Assembly: GCF_018143015.1 (NCBI RefSeq)
Contig: NC_054749.1
Location: 35,959,000-36,022,999, forward strand
Length of the DNA stretch: 64,000 nt
From: Lytechinus variegatus
Lineage: Eukaryota > Echinodermata > Echinoidea > Temnopleuroida > Toxopneustidae
Direction of reading: 5' to 3'
The first letter of the stretch is position 1. The number at the start of each line of letters is the position of its first letter. The position numbers and the translations under genes were made by a program. The notes beneath the pieces were generated by a model. That model was not told the origin of the DNA, did no database searches, and saw only the letters and a list, made by a program, of their open reading frames with translations. This document shows, piece by piece, positions 20,700-34,900 of the stretch.

Positions 20700-22835
20700 T
20701 AATGGGAGCGCGAACTGAAATTTTTTGACATTTTTATCCAAAGAATGGAAATTTTAAGCACTTTTTGTAACTTAAACAGAATAGGTATATAACTGAACAA
20801 TTGATGCGAGCGCGAAGCGCGAGCAGAAAATTTCGAGATTTAGACTTACTTAACGAGACCGTTTATTCATGTTTTGTAAATCATGAAAAATATGAGTAAT
20901 TGGGGTTCTTTCTTACATTAATAATGTGAACACAAAGCGCGAGCAGAAAAATTTCATATGCGTTTTGAACTGATCGAAAAGGTACCTGTTAAGGACTGCC
21001 ACTTAGCCATGAAGACGTTACATATTTCAACAATCAAATAATGCGAGCGCGAAGCGCGAGCTGAACATTTTTTACATTTCTACATAAAGAATATAAATTT
21101 TTCTAATCGTGAACAAGAGTGGAAAAAAAATCGAGATTTAACGTAGACCTAAAAACGGTACATTCCATTTATGTTTTGTAAATCATGAAAAGAATGAATG
21201 ATAGGGGATCTTTCTACATTTATAATGCGAGCACAAAGCGCGAGCAGAAATTATTTGATATTGTGATTTGAAACTGAATAATGATTGAAATAGAGAATAA
21301 GTTGAGTATCGAATAAACATGGGCGCGCGTTTCATTTTAGACCTAGAAAATGGGCATTCTAAATACATCTTTTATGGTGAAAATCAAAGCGAGCGCGAAG
21401 CGCAAGCTTAAACTATTTTATAATCCGATCTGAAAAAGGAGCCAATTTCAGCTCTATATTTCAAGCACTTTGTAGGTAAATTGTGAGGTGGATATAGATC
21501 AACCTTAATAAAGAGCTGATATTTTTCATAATTATTATTACTATGAGTTTTGACATAGGACCGGCACATCCTTAGGACATGTTATCATATTAGACTGAAG
21601 ACTGTCTTCCTATTCCTCTTGCTAAGCGTGAGATGAAACAAAAGGGACAATTCGATTATTAAAGGTCAAGTCCACCTCAGAAAAATGTTGATTTGAATCA
21701 ATAGAGAAAAATCAGACAAGCACAATGCTGAAAATTTCATCAAAATCGGATGTAAAATAAGAAAGTTATGACATTTCAAAGTTTCGCTTATTTTCAACAA
21801 AATAGTTATATGAACGAGCCAGTTACATCCAAATGAGAGAGTCGATGATGTCACTCACTCACTATTTCTTTTGTTTTTTATTGTTTGAATTATACAATAT
21901 TTCAATTTTTACGAATTTGACGATTAGGACCTCCTTGCCTGAAGCACAAAATGTTAAAATAATGGAATTCCACGTGTTCAGGGAGGAATGAAACTTCATT
22001 TCACATGACAATGATGAGAAAATAACAATATTTCATATTTCATATAATAAAATACAAAAGAAATAGTGAGTGAGTGATGTAATCAACTCTCTCATTTGGA
22101 TGTAACTGGCTCGTTCATATAACTATTTTGTTGAAAATAAGCGAAACTTTAAAATGCCATAACTTTCTTATTTTACATCCGATTTTGATGAAATTTTCAG
22201 TGTTATGCTTGTTGAATTTTTCTCTTTTTATTCAAATAAAGTTTTTGTTGGGGTGGACTTTTCCTTTTAATTAATATCTTATTCTTTAATGCCTAATGAG
22301 GGCGCGAAATCTGATGATATGATGGCCTGAAAACTGGACATTTCAAGCACTTTTTGTAATTATAACTAGGATGCATCAGTTAACATATTATTAACCATTA
22401 ATGCGAGCGCAAATTGCAAGCCTAATTTTTTTTATAATCTGTCATGAAAAGTGGATTTTAAGCAGTTTGTTGTATAATCAATATTGAGACATACATAACT
22501 CGTCAATCAAAATGCGAGCGTGCAGCGCTAGCTGATACGTTTTGACTATCAGACCTGAAAAAGGGATATTTTGAAAACTTTATTGAATACACGAAAATAA
22601 TAGGCACCTAATAAATCAAAATTTGCGAGCGCGTAGCGCGAGCAGTAAATGTCAATATTCAGACCAGAAAACTGACATTTAAAAAAAAATCAATTTGTAA
22701 ATCACACAAAATAATGAAAGTTCGATTTCCGAAATGAAAAATGTGTTTTTTATATTGACTTCCAAACTTGATATTTAAACTCCATTTTGAACATTTAAAT
22801 CACCTAAAAGGTAATGCGAGCACGAAGCGTGAGCG
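20700..22835. repeat. Array of GCGAGCGCGAAGCGCGAGC units, part 2 (interrupted by FB1c)
   Basis: Further motif copies lie near 20704 (partial), 20804, 20926, 21043, 21227, 21389, 22402, 22513, 22625 and 22815. Several sit in a shared unit with ATGTTTTGTAAATCATGAAA and TTTCTACATTAATAATG before the motif. A G-run end with CTGGATCCGCCTATG follows at 22996-23053. Confidence 0.75.
21663..22266. mobile_element. FB1 copy c, complete
   Basis: Flanked by TTAA on both sides. The arms begin AGGTCAAGTCCACC and end GGTGGACTTTTCC. The inner arm ends CACTATTTCTTTTGT and ACAAAAGAAATAGTG bracket a short non-palindromic centre. It is inserted within the GCGAGCGC motif array. Confidence 0.85.
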
Positions 22836-23087
22836 AAATTTTGATATAGTGACATGAAAGATTTTCTTTATTTTCCAAGTCTTCCCCTCATCTTATTTTA
22901 TTCACTCGTCTTCTTCAATTTATGTTTCCCCTTCTTTTTTCTCCTCTCTCTTCCCTTGTTTTTCTCTTTTTTCTTTCCCCCCTTTTTTTGCTCCGCCAAT
23001 AGGGGGGGGGGGGGTGGGGGCGGGCCCCTCTGCCCCCCTGGATCCGCCTATGCATATAACTGTTTTGTGAAAAATAAGCGAAGCTTC

Positions 23088-24867
23088 AAAATGTTCAAGG
23101 TTCAAGGGTTTATTCATATTAAACATACCACATTTTCAACAAAGTCAACAACTCAGTACAAACAATAATATTATACAAGACAAACAATAATATTATACAA
23201 TACAAATTATTATAGGTAAGCATAAATAAATATCGTAAAATATGAAAAGTGTACTTAATATAATAGAAAAAAGGTACTATAATGCATTCTTGTAAATGGT
23301 TGTAGTATAATGACAGAGAAAGAAAATGTGAGGTGAAGATATGGGGAGCCAAAGATAAAAGCAGAGCTTGTTGGTCAAAGGCTCCAAGGAATATGCAGCG
23401 AGAGTCCCGTAAAATATCAATACGACAAGAGAGGGGTAAATAAAAGGGCAAACGAAAAGTAAACAAAACCTTGGGATACACAAATACATGAATGATGAGT
23501 AGGAAGAAATAAGAGTAGAAAGCAACAAATTGAATTCGAGCCTGTAGGAGAATGGAAATAATCAATGCTAAGAGTGGGAAATGGAAAAATTTATGGCATC
23601 AGGGAGCAATGAGAGGAAGGGACATCTTCCAAGGATTAAGACAACCCACGTGCAACGATGATAAAGGAGCAATGAAAAAATAAGACATAAAAAAATCAAT
23701 TTGGTATAAACCAGTAGAGCAAATGGAATGAGGCTACTAATAAAAAGATACTCAACTGTGTTCGTACTAAGTATAGTCCTTGAGAAGATGGTGTTTCAGC
23801 TTTCGTCGAAAGACATATATAATAGTTCATTATGGAGGGCATTCCAAAATTTTGGACCTGTAAAAGTGATATTCCTTTTGGCAAATGAATTTCTTACACG
23901 AGGAAAATGAAACAGTTTACTTTGCCGAGTAGGATATCCATGTGACTGCTATTTTTTGAAAAACTGAGGGAGGCAATTACAGAAGGTATATCATTGGCAT
24001 TTAACTGATACATAAAGATTCTTAAAGGGGAATCCAACCCAAATAAAAACTTGTTTTTATAAGGAAAAGAAAAATCAGACAAGTTGATAGGTGAAAGTTT
24101 GAACAATATTGGACAAACAACAAGAAAGTTATGAATTTTTAAAAGTTGTAAATATTGGTAATCACTATACCAATGGAGACTTCAAATTGGCCGCATGTGG
24201 GATGTCATAGTGATGTAAGGCAAGGACTACTCTTCCATGTACTCCAATACATATTATGGCTAAAAAGTCATTTTTCCCAAAAGTTTTATTTGAAATTATA
24301 TTTTTCTTTCATGAGGACATACTACAATATACTACCTGGATTATATTTAGATTACTGCCCCAGGGGAATGGGTACTTAGGAGAAAACCACAAATCCCTGA
24401 TAATAAAGTACATGGCCTATGGGAAAGTTGTCCTTGCCCCTTGTCATAATTTACTTACACAGTTGCCAATTTGAAATCTACATAGTATTAGTGATCTCAA
24501 TTTTAAAGCAGCTATAACTTTCTCATTGCTTGTCCGATTTCTTTCAAACTTTCACCATTCTGTTTAATTTATTTTTCTCCTTCCCAACATAACATTTTAT
24601 GGCCAAGGCTGGATTCCCCTTTAAGTTATAGGTATAAAGATAAAAAATACGAAGTAGTTTGTTTTTTTAGAAATAATGGAAATGTATGAGATAGGTAGCC
24701 AACACAGTTAATATTTCTGATTGCACGTTTCTGGAGTAATAAAATCCTATCAAGCAGGAATTTTGCCCCGTTGCCCCAGGCTAAAATACCATAGCTGAGG
24801 TAGGATGATATGAGAGTAAAGTATAGTGATAGTAGAATATGGTGAGGAAATTCATGTTTCAGTTTAT
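23088..24867 (-). pseudogene. Non-LTR retrotransposon (CR1/L2-like) 3' remnant, split by FB2
   Basis: On the minus strand, fragments of a reverse-transcriptase C-terminus can be read: SYGILAWGNGAKFLL..LLLQKRAIR (24840-24690), then HGYPTRQSKLFHFPRVRNSF and TGPKFWNALHNELLY (23970-23830). The 3' end is AATAAACCCTTGAACC at about 23091. Frames are broken, and the FB2 element at 24026-24620 interrupts it at a TTAA. No functional enzyme remains. Confidence 0.65.
24026..24620. mobile_element. FB2 copy 2, inverted relative to copy 1
   Basis: TTAA on both sides (24022-24025, 24621-24624), ends AGGGGAATCCAACCC and GGCTGGATTCCCCT. Removing it rejoins the retrotransposon text (AGATTCTTAAGTTATAGG). The sequence is the reverse complement of 19828-20420 with modest divergence. 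Confidence 0.75.
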
Positions 24868-24986
24868 TTAAAACTCATAACTTTCTTATTTTGCATCCGA
24901 TTCTCATGAAATTTTCAGCATTATGCTAGTTTGAATTATCTCTAATGATTCAAATCAACACTTTGCTGGGGGTGGACTTGACCTTT
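24868..24986. mobile_element. FB1 right-arm fragment
   Basis: Contains ACTTTCTTATTTTGCATCCG, CATGAAATTTTCAGCATTAT and GGGGTGGACTTGACC and is followed by TTAA. The left arm and centre are missing. Confidence 0.7.
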
Positions 24987-25184
24987 AAAGATAAATTCTG
25001 CCCGATACTCAATATCTGGCCCTCTCAAAATCGTCACCTTATTAAACCATTACGCCTGTTCATACCATCATGATATGACCGGGAAATTTTTGGCTGATAA
25101 AGGTTGATAAAGGTTATCAACAATAAATTATCGTCCCCCAACCCGCCCCCTCTCCCGCTTCCACCGCCTATGCTTGTGTTCAGT

Positions 25185-25440
25185 TTAGGCGAATCAATCC
25201 AGGGGTGCCTAAGCACACAATTAAAAGCGGGGGGGGGGATGGATTAAATAATAGTGCCTCAACCACAAATATAGGATTTCGTACCAGAAAAAAATTGACA
25301 AGCAAAAAAAAGTCTTCAATAAGCTCGTAAGGGGGGGGGGGCAGGGATACGTCCTTTGCATGGGTTCTGACTCGTCGCAGGGGGGGGGGGTGAGCAGACT
25401 GCCCCCTACCCCCCGTACTCTAGTGTGTCTGATGTTGTTG
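25185..25440. repeat. Element fragment related to 38103-38360, poly-G rich
   Basis: Shares AACCACAAATA..GGATTTCGTACCAG, AAATTGACAAG..AGTCTTCAA and GCAGGGATACGTCCTTTGCA with 38103-38360. It has long G runs (25229, 25331, 25381). Non-coding. Confidence 0.55.
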
Positions 25441-25660
25441 ATTATGATAACGGTGATGATGATGAAGAAGAAGATGAGGGGATGGTAGCCTATATTGATG
25501 TTGATGATGCTTGATGCGGTGATAACGGTGATATTTATTGATGTTGATAATGCTTGATGTGGTGAGTGATGATGATGATGATGATGAGGGGATGGTAGCC
25601 TATATATTGATGTTGATGATGCTTGATGCGCGTTTAGACGGATCAATCCAGGGGTGCCGA
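25437..25660. repeat. GAT-rich minisatellite
   Basis: Two diverged copies of GATGAGGGGATGGTAGCCTA followed by TTGATGTTGATGATGCTTGA, mixed with (GAT)n. The flanks carry the shared phrase ATCAATCCAGGGGTGCC at 25194 and 25642, so the array lies within a duplicated element fragment. Confidence 0.65.
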
Positions 25661-25764
25661 AACACAAAAAAGAGGGGAAAAAGCGGGGGGGGGGAGATGA
25701 CTGAAGGGAAGGGAAGGAGAGGAGAAAGGGGGAAAATGATGAATTATAATAATGCCTCTAACAA

Positions 25765-25992
25765 AACGTAGCGGTGGCGCAGCTCGCAACGAACGTCTAG
25801 CTTCCTATCTATTTATGGCATATTAATCATAATCACTGCTCGCAACATAACAAAGTAGACGACAACTTCAGTTAAGTTAGCTCATTCGCCAGCTAGCTGT
25901 GGATATCACACAATTTACTTAAGTTTTAACTGTGTCTGAAGACAAGCTTTGTTGACCATTTTTTATCTTTAAATGAAGATACATACAACATC
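25765..25992 (+). promoter_or_regulatory. Presumed TOM1 5' UTR/promoter-proximal region
   Basis: Unique-looking sequence without obvious repeats lies between a purine-rich G-run (about 25683-25740) and the TOM1 ATG at 25993. It contains scattered CpGs (about 25768-25796). No TATA box was recognised near the expected distance. Assigned by position only. Confidence 0.25.
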
Positions 25993-28900
25993 ATGTCATT
26001 CATGCGATCGAACCCGTTCACCTCGCCGGTTGGTCAAAGAATAGGTAATTATAAAGTTTACTAGGCCTACTCCTTGCTTGGATTTATTGTTGACATCGGC
26101 TTTGCAGGCAGCCATAGTGCAGTGTGTGTGTGTGATGAGAATGGACGGGGGTGCTTCATCCACCCACTGCACAGTCATATTGTCACCGTCCGTGTTGATG
26201 ATTGATGGGGATGGCGATGCTGCGCCTCTGTGTCTTACGGGGTGCACATTAATGAACTTTGTCTATAAAATAAAATGATGTCATAGATCCTATAGCTCCT
26301 ATATATAGGCTGTAGCTGGTTAATATGTTCCAAGCACATTAACTAAGTTAAGGCCAAGTAAAAAAAAAGAGTACCGCTAAAAATACCGTGTTGATCATCC
26401 GGGTTTTTCGAGAGCAGTGCCAGTGATGAAGGCCTTAGTACTTACTGTTTGCTATTTTACTACTTAAAAAAAAACAAGGAGACATTTTGACAGTGATGAG
26501 GGAGGTCCTTAATATTTTATTTGCTATTTTTTAATCAAATGATTGTCAGGCCATGCCAGGCCCGAGTGCATGCTCAATATTTCATAATAAATGAGTAGAA
26601 ACGTATATACATGTACCGGTATATATGTTGGAAGTCTATGGAAAATGTATTGTGCAACAAAAAATCATTAATAAAGCAGGTCTACTGATGTATACTGGTA
26701 CTGTATTATTGTAAAACAAAATGTTCAGGTCAAGTAATTGAATTAAACATTCTACATTACATGTAATGTAAGGGTGAAAAATACTGGGGGGGGGGGGGGT
26801 CATTCAGAGAGAAAAATTGAGAGCCATTTTTATTACCATGGAGCCATGTGCAGTTTTCCAAAGCCAAACTCTTTTTCAGCTCTGTCAGGAAAGTAACCAC
26901 CAGAACACGAGGACATGACATGATGGGTTGTGAGTGGAATTTAATTTCCAACTTGAACACAACGGTTATATGAGGATTCCATTCCATAAGAATAAAAACA
27001 ACTCTGCAATGCAGAAAAGAAAGAAACAAGAAATCACATCAGTACCCAGTTAGTTTAGAGTATTATTACAGCATGTAAATAATAACAGCTTTACTTGCAG
27101 TCAATATATTATTTTCGCAAAAGTATTGGTTTATGTAACATCAATCAATCAATCAATAAATCAATAGATTTGGTTGCTAAAAGATATATCACTGTGTATA
27201 TGTTTAATAGCAATTAGCATTGTTTGAATGACAATTGAAGAGTGTTCAATAATATAGAAAACAGTAATATTAAGTAATATATGTGAACAACTAAGTGAAT
27301 GACCAATAAACCTTCCAAATGTTCCTAATAAACATTTATATCAAATAATATTTTATAAGCCAATATTTGAAAGGTATAAAAGTATAAAAATCTCAAAATA
27401 TTAAAGTTATACAGTGTGTATCATAAAAAAAGTTTACACTTTGAAAAAGCCCTGGGAATTAAAAAATACACATGTTGGTGATTTATGAATACATTTTGCA
27501 TAAATTAGCATAAATAATTTTCTACTGAAAATTTTCAAAATTCTGTGTAGAAGCTTGGTGTGCCTCATGAAGTTCTACCGGATGGGAGAAAAAAAATCAA
27601 AATCTGTCAACAAATAAAGAAGAAGATGCATTTTCTGTGATTTCTGAATAAATTTTGCATAAATTAGCATAAGTAATTTTCTACTGAAAATTTCAAAAAT
27701 CTGTGTCGAAGTTTGGTGAACCTCATAAAGTTCTACAAGATGGAAGAAGAAAAAAAGTAAAAATCGGTCAACAATTAAAGAAGAAAAAGCATTTTATGTG
27801 AAATTTTAAAAATATTAATAAATTAGCATAAAAATTGTTCTAGTCAAAATTTCAAAATTCTGCGTACAAGATTGATGAACCTCATGAAGCTCTACCAGAT
27901 GGAAGAAAAAAATCAAATTCGGTCAACAAATGAAGAAGTATAAGCATTTTATGTGAATTTTTAAAAATATGCATAAATTAATTTCGCATAAATTAGCATA
28001 AAAATTGTTCTGGTCAAAATTCTGCGTACAAGATTGGTGAACCTCATGTAGCTCTACCAGATGGAAGCAAAAAATTCAAAATCGGTCAACAAATAAAGAA
28101 GAAGCATTTTAGGGCAAGTCCAAGAATTCGCGCGCGTTACGTATGGGACATTTCAGAGGCTTCAATGACCTGAAAAATAGTGTTAATTGACTTTGATTAG
28201 TTTGAATACCCTCATGATGGTAGACATCTAGGAGAAGAAGAATAATCATGGAAAAAATGGTGGCATATGACCTCGACCTTGACCTTTTAGGGAGAAAAGA
28301 TGGGCCGTTACATATGGGACGCAGAAAAAAGACAATTTTTAAAACAATTTTTACAAGTTGAGAATTCTCTGAAAGTATTTCATTTGACAACTTGTAACTC
28401 AGTGTGATAGAAGTCACAATACTCTAGTATATCTTAGGCAAGTTTCATGTCATAAGCCAAATCCCTCTAATTACAGACTCTAATTAAACAAATTAATTAC
28501 ATGTTACGTATGGGACAGTTACGTACGGGACATTTTGTCCCCATAGAGAATGTACACAATTTCCCCCATAATTAAAAAAAATTGAAATAATTTAAAATAT
28601 GGAAATAACAAAAGAGTTTCTGTCTTTTAAAATGTTCTATTGAAATATATTTGATATGACTGAAAAGGAAATTAGCCATTTCCACATTTTTTCCTTGTTT
28701 TCATGGTTTCATGAATTTCTTATGTATTTCTATTGTTTTTTATTTTATTCATATTTTCCATTTTCACAATTTTTTCGCTTCAATTGTTTTCATTAATCAG
28801 TATTCATAACAAATCAGTCTTTAAAAACTAAAGAAAAGGTAAATAATCACTTTTTAGAGCACTCTTGAAATTTGTTTTTCTCCATTCACTTTGTACACAA

Positions 28901-31900
28901 ATCTCCCCATTGACATTGTGTGTAAATGTCCCATACGTAACAATTTTTAAATTAACTTTTAATTAAAAAGTAAACTCTATTTTTGAAACTTTTGGGGTAT
29001 AACATTTTCATACTTTATAAATTAAAACTTCCCAGAGATGCAACAATACAAGTATTGTATTATGAGAAATAACTTAAAAAAACTTCCTCAAAAGGCTCAA
29101 GATGTTACGTATGGGACATTCCGTCCTTGGACAAGACCTAATTTGCATAATTAATTAGATGACATCACTTTTTTTCCCCCAAAAGTAATAAGATGTTATG
29201 GGGTCCATTTCCCACCTATGACTAAATCTCACAAGTTTTGTTTTTATTTTCTTTGAGTTTTTATAATTGTCCCATACGTAACGCCCATTTTACCAATTAT
29301 GCAAATTAGGTGCCCCAAATTAGCATAAATATGCATATTATCAAATTTTTCTTAATGAAATTTTAAAATTCAACATGTGGGCTTTCTTACCCCACCAAAA
29401 ATAACTTCTTAAATTAAAGATGAAATTTTGCCTTCTAGGGTGACCTTTTCTTGGACTTGCCCTTTATATGAATTTTTAAAAATATGCATAAATTAATTTT
29501 GCATAAATTAGCATAAAAATTGTTCTGGTCAAAATTTCAAAATTCTGTGTAGAAGTTTGGTGTACCTCATGAAGTTCTACCAGATGAAAGCAAAAATATC
29601 AAAATCGGTCAACAAATTAAGAAGAAGTAGCCTTTTTTGTGAATTTTGAAAAATGCGCATAAATTAGCATATTTAATGAATTTCAAAATTCTGTGTAGAA
29701 GTTTTGAATGCCCCACCTAGTGCTATCATAAAGCAAATAGAATTGAAATCGGACTTGAAATGGCGAAGTACATTTGTAGTAGCATTTTGAAATTGTGGAC
29801 AGACGACGGACGCCACGCCACGGCATAAGCTCATCTTGCCTTTCGGGCCGGATGAGCAAATAAAAAAATGTGTATATGCCCATGAAGAGAATTTCAATAA
29901 ATTCTGTTTATATCTTAATCCTGTTTTGCAACTTTGATATGTTTTACTAGGTTTCTGTGTATTTTTATCTGAAATTATCATAAAAGTAATTAATCATCAA
30001 GTCAATGCTGTTATTATTTGACAATCATTTCAATTTATTACGAAGTTATAGTGCTGCAGGTGTTATTTCAATTTCAGTTTTGTTTGCTTTATATAATAGC
30101 TCGAGGTGGTGATACAAGATTTAAACATAGAATTTTGAAACTCATTGAATCTGCTATTTATTCATATATTTTAAAAACTCACAAAACTTGCTTACTTATT
30201 TGTTGTTCCATCTGAGAGCAACATTACATTCACCAAGGTTCTACACAGAGTTAAGAAACTTTGACTAGATAATAATTAATACTTACCGTAATTCATATGA
30301 AAATTATTCATAGATCACAAAAAATCTTCTTCTATGTCTTTTCTTCATTAATTTCAATTACATGTATATATCCTCATTTTATGTCACCAATATAATTCAC
30401 TACAGTACAGTGTCAACTGGGCTGAAATTACAATTGCGTTAAATTGTGTTGCGAGATGCCGGATGAGCTCCACATCATTGATTTGCTAGTTCAGGATTCT
30501 GAAAATGTTGTTTTATGTTTTTATTAGAATTATATGTTTGGAGAACTCCCCCTACATGTACAGTTTTGCTTATGATGTGTTTCATCAGTGGTACTTGTTT
30601 GTTTGTTGTAGGTTGATGTTGTTATTATTTTCTCTCATTGTTCTTTGATATCAAACTAGTAAAGTGTAAATCACATTACAGGAAAAAATAATAACTAAGA
30701 AAAAAAGGGGCTAAAAATATGAGGAATGAAGAATATTTAGTTCAGTATGTACATGTATATGATGTCAATTACTAGTATAACTGATTGCCAAACAAAAATA
30801 AATTAAAAATTGATTAAAATTAAAGCCTGAATTTGATCATCAGCTATTTTGGCTATTTACATGTAGGCCTAATTTTGACCAAAATCACTGTTCTTAACAA
30901 AATTCAGACATCAAAAGCCTGTATTCACTATTCACACAGGTATTAATGAAAATGATTCAGAAATATGTGAAATCTGAAAAATGATTGCCTTCATAAAGAG
31001 AAATGCCAGTAGTTGCAGTAAACACTGATTTCATGAGAAAGTCTGTAAAACCAGGCTTAATTGTCAGAATATAATCGAGGATCTAGATCTGGTATAGTTT
31101 AATACATAAACTGAACTTTGTGAAATCTTGAAATCTACGCTGAAAAATGTTCACACTGAAGATCACCAACACAGATAGGCACACGTGGGACAGTGTATTA
31201 ATATTGCTGGAATAAAGACCCAACGGAAGTGAACAAATCCACGCTTATTTTGCTTATTTCTCAGCAATTACACAATTTCTTCCAGAATCCTTTAGCACAT
31301 GTTTTTTATTCATACAAACAGACACTTGGTCATTATATTAGATTTTGTCAAAAGTCATTTTGAGATCGTTACCAAAACTGGGGTTTATCTTTTAATTGTG
31401 AAATTGCTGTTTCTAATCTTGTGTGTGCCATGGGGGTAAAACAGCCATCCTTGCTAGGAAATATGTGTACAGTAGTACTGTAGATATCAAGTGGCCATTA
31501 AACTTTACATTTCCATATCTAATAAAGAGGAAGTTATATGCCACACGGTTAAAAAAATGATTAGTGTGATCTAAGTGCACAGTTTATCTAACAAAAGTCT
31601 TTTCAAGTATTCCTATAAATCTTGCCAGGGAAATGTGACATTTGAAGATTGATGAAAAATTAACTTGTGCCAGTATGATACAATATGCAGTACATGTATT
31701 ATATTGACTATTGAGTGATGAAATTCGTAAGTCTGAATTATCATTTTATTTTGTGTTGATTTGTGTAGAGAGGGCGACCAATGAAAGCCAGGCATCAGAA
31801 GACTGGGGGCTTATCATGGAGATAACTGATATCATCAATGAAACAGAAGAAGGGTAAGTAAACTATTTAACAAATAAAATTCCCCCTCCCCACCGTTTGT

Positions 31901-34900
31901 CCGTGACTGCCTGTTAACATGATAAAAAGCATTCAAAATCAAATGTTTTAAACATTTAAAAGAAATATAAAGACTTGGACATGATATGAAAATTAATTGA
32001 CAATTGGTAATGATTATATCGGCATATGTTTTTTTGTTTTCATTTTATATATCTGGCTAATATCAAATATTAAATGTAATCTTATTCAGCCCTATGTATT
32101 TGACGTTTCCTGCAAAATGTTACACGTGTCCATTATAATGTTTGAAGAAATCAAATGGAACTGAATTTTTGTGCATATAAAAACAGATTTATACAGCTGT
32201 ACATGTAGATGTAAACAAAAAAAAGGGAAGGGGGGGTCATAATTTCATGATGTGAAATTCTATCATGAATTACTTTGTTCAGTTCACATAGAGAAAAAAT
32301 GAAATATATGTGTAGAAGTGGCGTGAATGTTTTTTGGGCCATGGTTTTATTGGTCGTGTAACATCAAAGATGTTACAGGCTGATTCCACAAGAAAAAATA
32401 GTCGATTGAGTATTAAATCAAACAGCAGCCATAGCAGAGAGGTAAATGAATTTATGGCATAAATTTGTATTTTTCTGCATAATATTCTCTTGGACTCGAG
32501 GGAAATACCACATATTTCCTATGATTATGATTATGTCCTATGTGTCTTGATGAGGACATTTTTGGTCTTCAAAGGGAAATTTATTTGGTATCTCCCAAAA
32601 TTAAGAGCAATCAATATTACATGCATTCAGTGTACAGCTATGGCCATGAATTATTTGAAGCAATATGCCTATTTGACTGTTTGCCTATCTGTACAGTATA
32701 CTTCTGATTAAAGTTATTATGTAATCCTGGATATGTGACATAAATTATTAACCATGCATAATCTGCACTTAGGTGTGATACATGTACAGGTAATACCCCT
32801 TTCATAAACCCAATTATGCGGCTAATAGCAGCATAATTTGGTCGTAAAATCGGAGGAGGACCAGAGTTATCCGCATTATTTTGATGCTGCTATTATCCGC
32901 ATAATAGCAGCATCGGGACCAGATTTTGACTTTACATGTATGAACGCATTTCGAAAGTAATGCGGATAATTGCCATGGAGTGGTCACAAGGTCACCCTTT
33001 TCCAACGCAACCGCATCGGAGGGGGTGTGTGCGGTTACCATGACGATGTCGATTATCCTCCTTTTTCAGGACGGGCGCTCGTAAAAATAATGCGGATTAT
33101 TTTCGGAGTTTATGAACGCAATTTTTATTGAATTATCCGCATTACTCTTAGGCGGCTAATTGGAGGATAGGTTTATGAAAGGGGTATCATGTAAGTTAGA
33201 AATATTGATGGAGTATTAATATTGGTAACTGATGTTTCATCATGGTAACTTACGATACATTTATTTAAACTTTTGTAGCAATTCTGCCTGGTAACTAATG
33301 TCAAATGGTCCCCTATACATTAACGTTGTATCATCTTTTGGTGTGGAAGGGAGTATCAGTGTGGAATGCTTATAGGACAAGTCCACCCCAGCAAAAACTT
33401 GATTTGAATAAAAAGAGAAAAATTCAACAAGCATAACACTGAAAATTTCATCAAAATTGGATGTAAAATAAGAAAGTTATGACATTTTAAAGTTTCGCTT
33501 CATTTTACAAAACAGTTATATGCACATCTCGGTCGGTATGCAAATGAGGGAACTGATGACATCACTCACTCACTATTTCTTTTTGTATTTTATTATATGA
33601 TTTATGAAATAGTTTGATTTTCTCGTCATTGTCATGTGAAATGAAGTTTCATTCCTCTCCGAACACGTGGAATTCCATTATTTTAACATTTTGTGCTTCA
33701 GGCAAGGAGGTCCTAATCATCAAATTCATAAAAATTGAAATATTGTATAATTCAAACAAAAAACAAAAGAAATAGTGAGTGAGTGACATCATCGACTCAC
33801 TCATTTGGATGTAACTGGCTCGTTCATATACATGTAACTATTTTGTTAAAAATAAGCAAAACTTTAAAATGTCCTAACTTTCTTATTTTACATCCGATTT
33901 TGATGAAATTTTCAGCATTGTGCTTGCCTGATTTTTCTCTATTTATTCAAATCAACATTTTTCTGAGGTGGACTTGACCTTTAATGAGGTAATCTGACTT
34001 CTTTTCTGAGAATTGAAAAAAAAAATGTTTTTGGTAACTGATGTTCTATCAGATACTTCATCAATATTTTTATCAGATATACTGGTGTTTACTTCTATAG
34101 GATTTGATTTTAAAGGACAAGTCCACCCCAACAAAAAGTTGATTTGAATAAAAAGAGAAAAATTCAACAAGCATAACACTGAAAATTTCATCAAAATCGG
34201 ATGTAAAATAAGAAAGTTATGACATTTCAAAATTTCGCTTCATTTCACAAAAACAGTCATATGAACAAGCCAGTTACATGTACATCCAAATGAGAGTGTC
34301 GATGAAGTCATTCACTCACTATTTCTTTTGTTTTTTATTGTTTGAAATATGAAATATTTTGATTTTCTTGTCATTGTCATGTGAAATGAAGTTTCATTCC
34401 TCCCTGAACACGTGGAATTCCATTATTTTAACATTATGTGCTTCAGGCAAGGAGGTCCTAATCGTCAAATTCGTAAAAATTGAAATATTGTATAATTCAA
34501 ACAATAAAAAACAAAAGAAATAGTGAGTGAGTGACATCATCAACTCTCTCATTGGGATGTAACTGGCTCGTTCATATAACTATTTCGTTAAAAATAAGCG
34601 AAACTTTGAAATGTTATAACTTTCTTATTTTACATCCGATTTTGATGAAATCTTCAGCATTGTGCTTGTCTGATTTTTCTCTATTGATTAAAATCAACAT
34701 TTTTCTGACGTGGACTTGACCTTTAAAGTGTTATAAGCTGAATCACAGGAGAAAAAAGCATGAGCGAACCTGTGCTTTAAAAATCTGTCAAAACCAAATA
34801 TGTGTCCCTATACCATTTTCAACACTGTTATTTTGTATGGATCCATACTTCAGTGGCCATTTTCTGGAAATCCTATTTTGCTTCTGATTTTGATGAAATT

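Noticed and set aside
27415..29860. CRISPR-like array
   Set aside because: The units are contiguous 140-160-bp minisatellite copies without unique spacers, in an animal intron.
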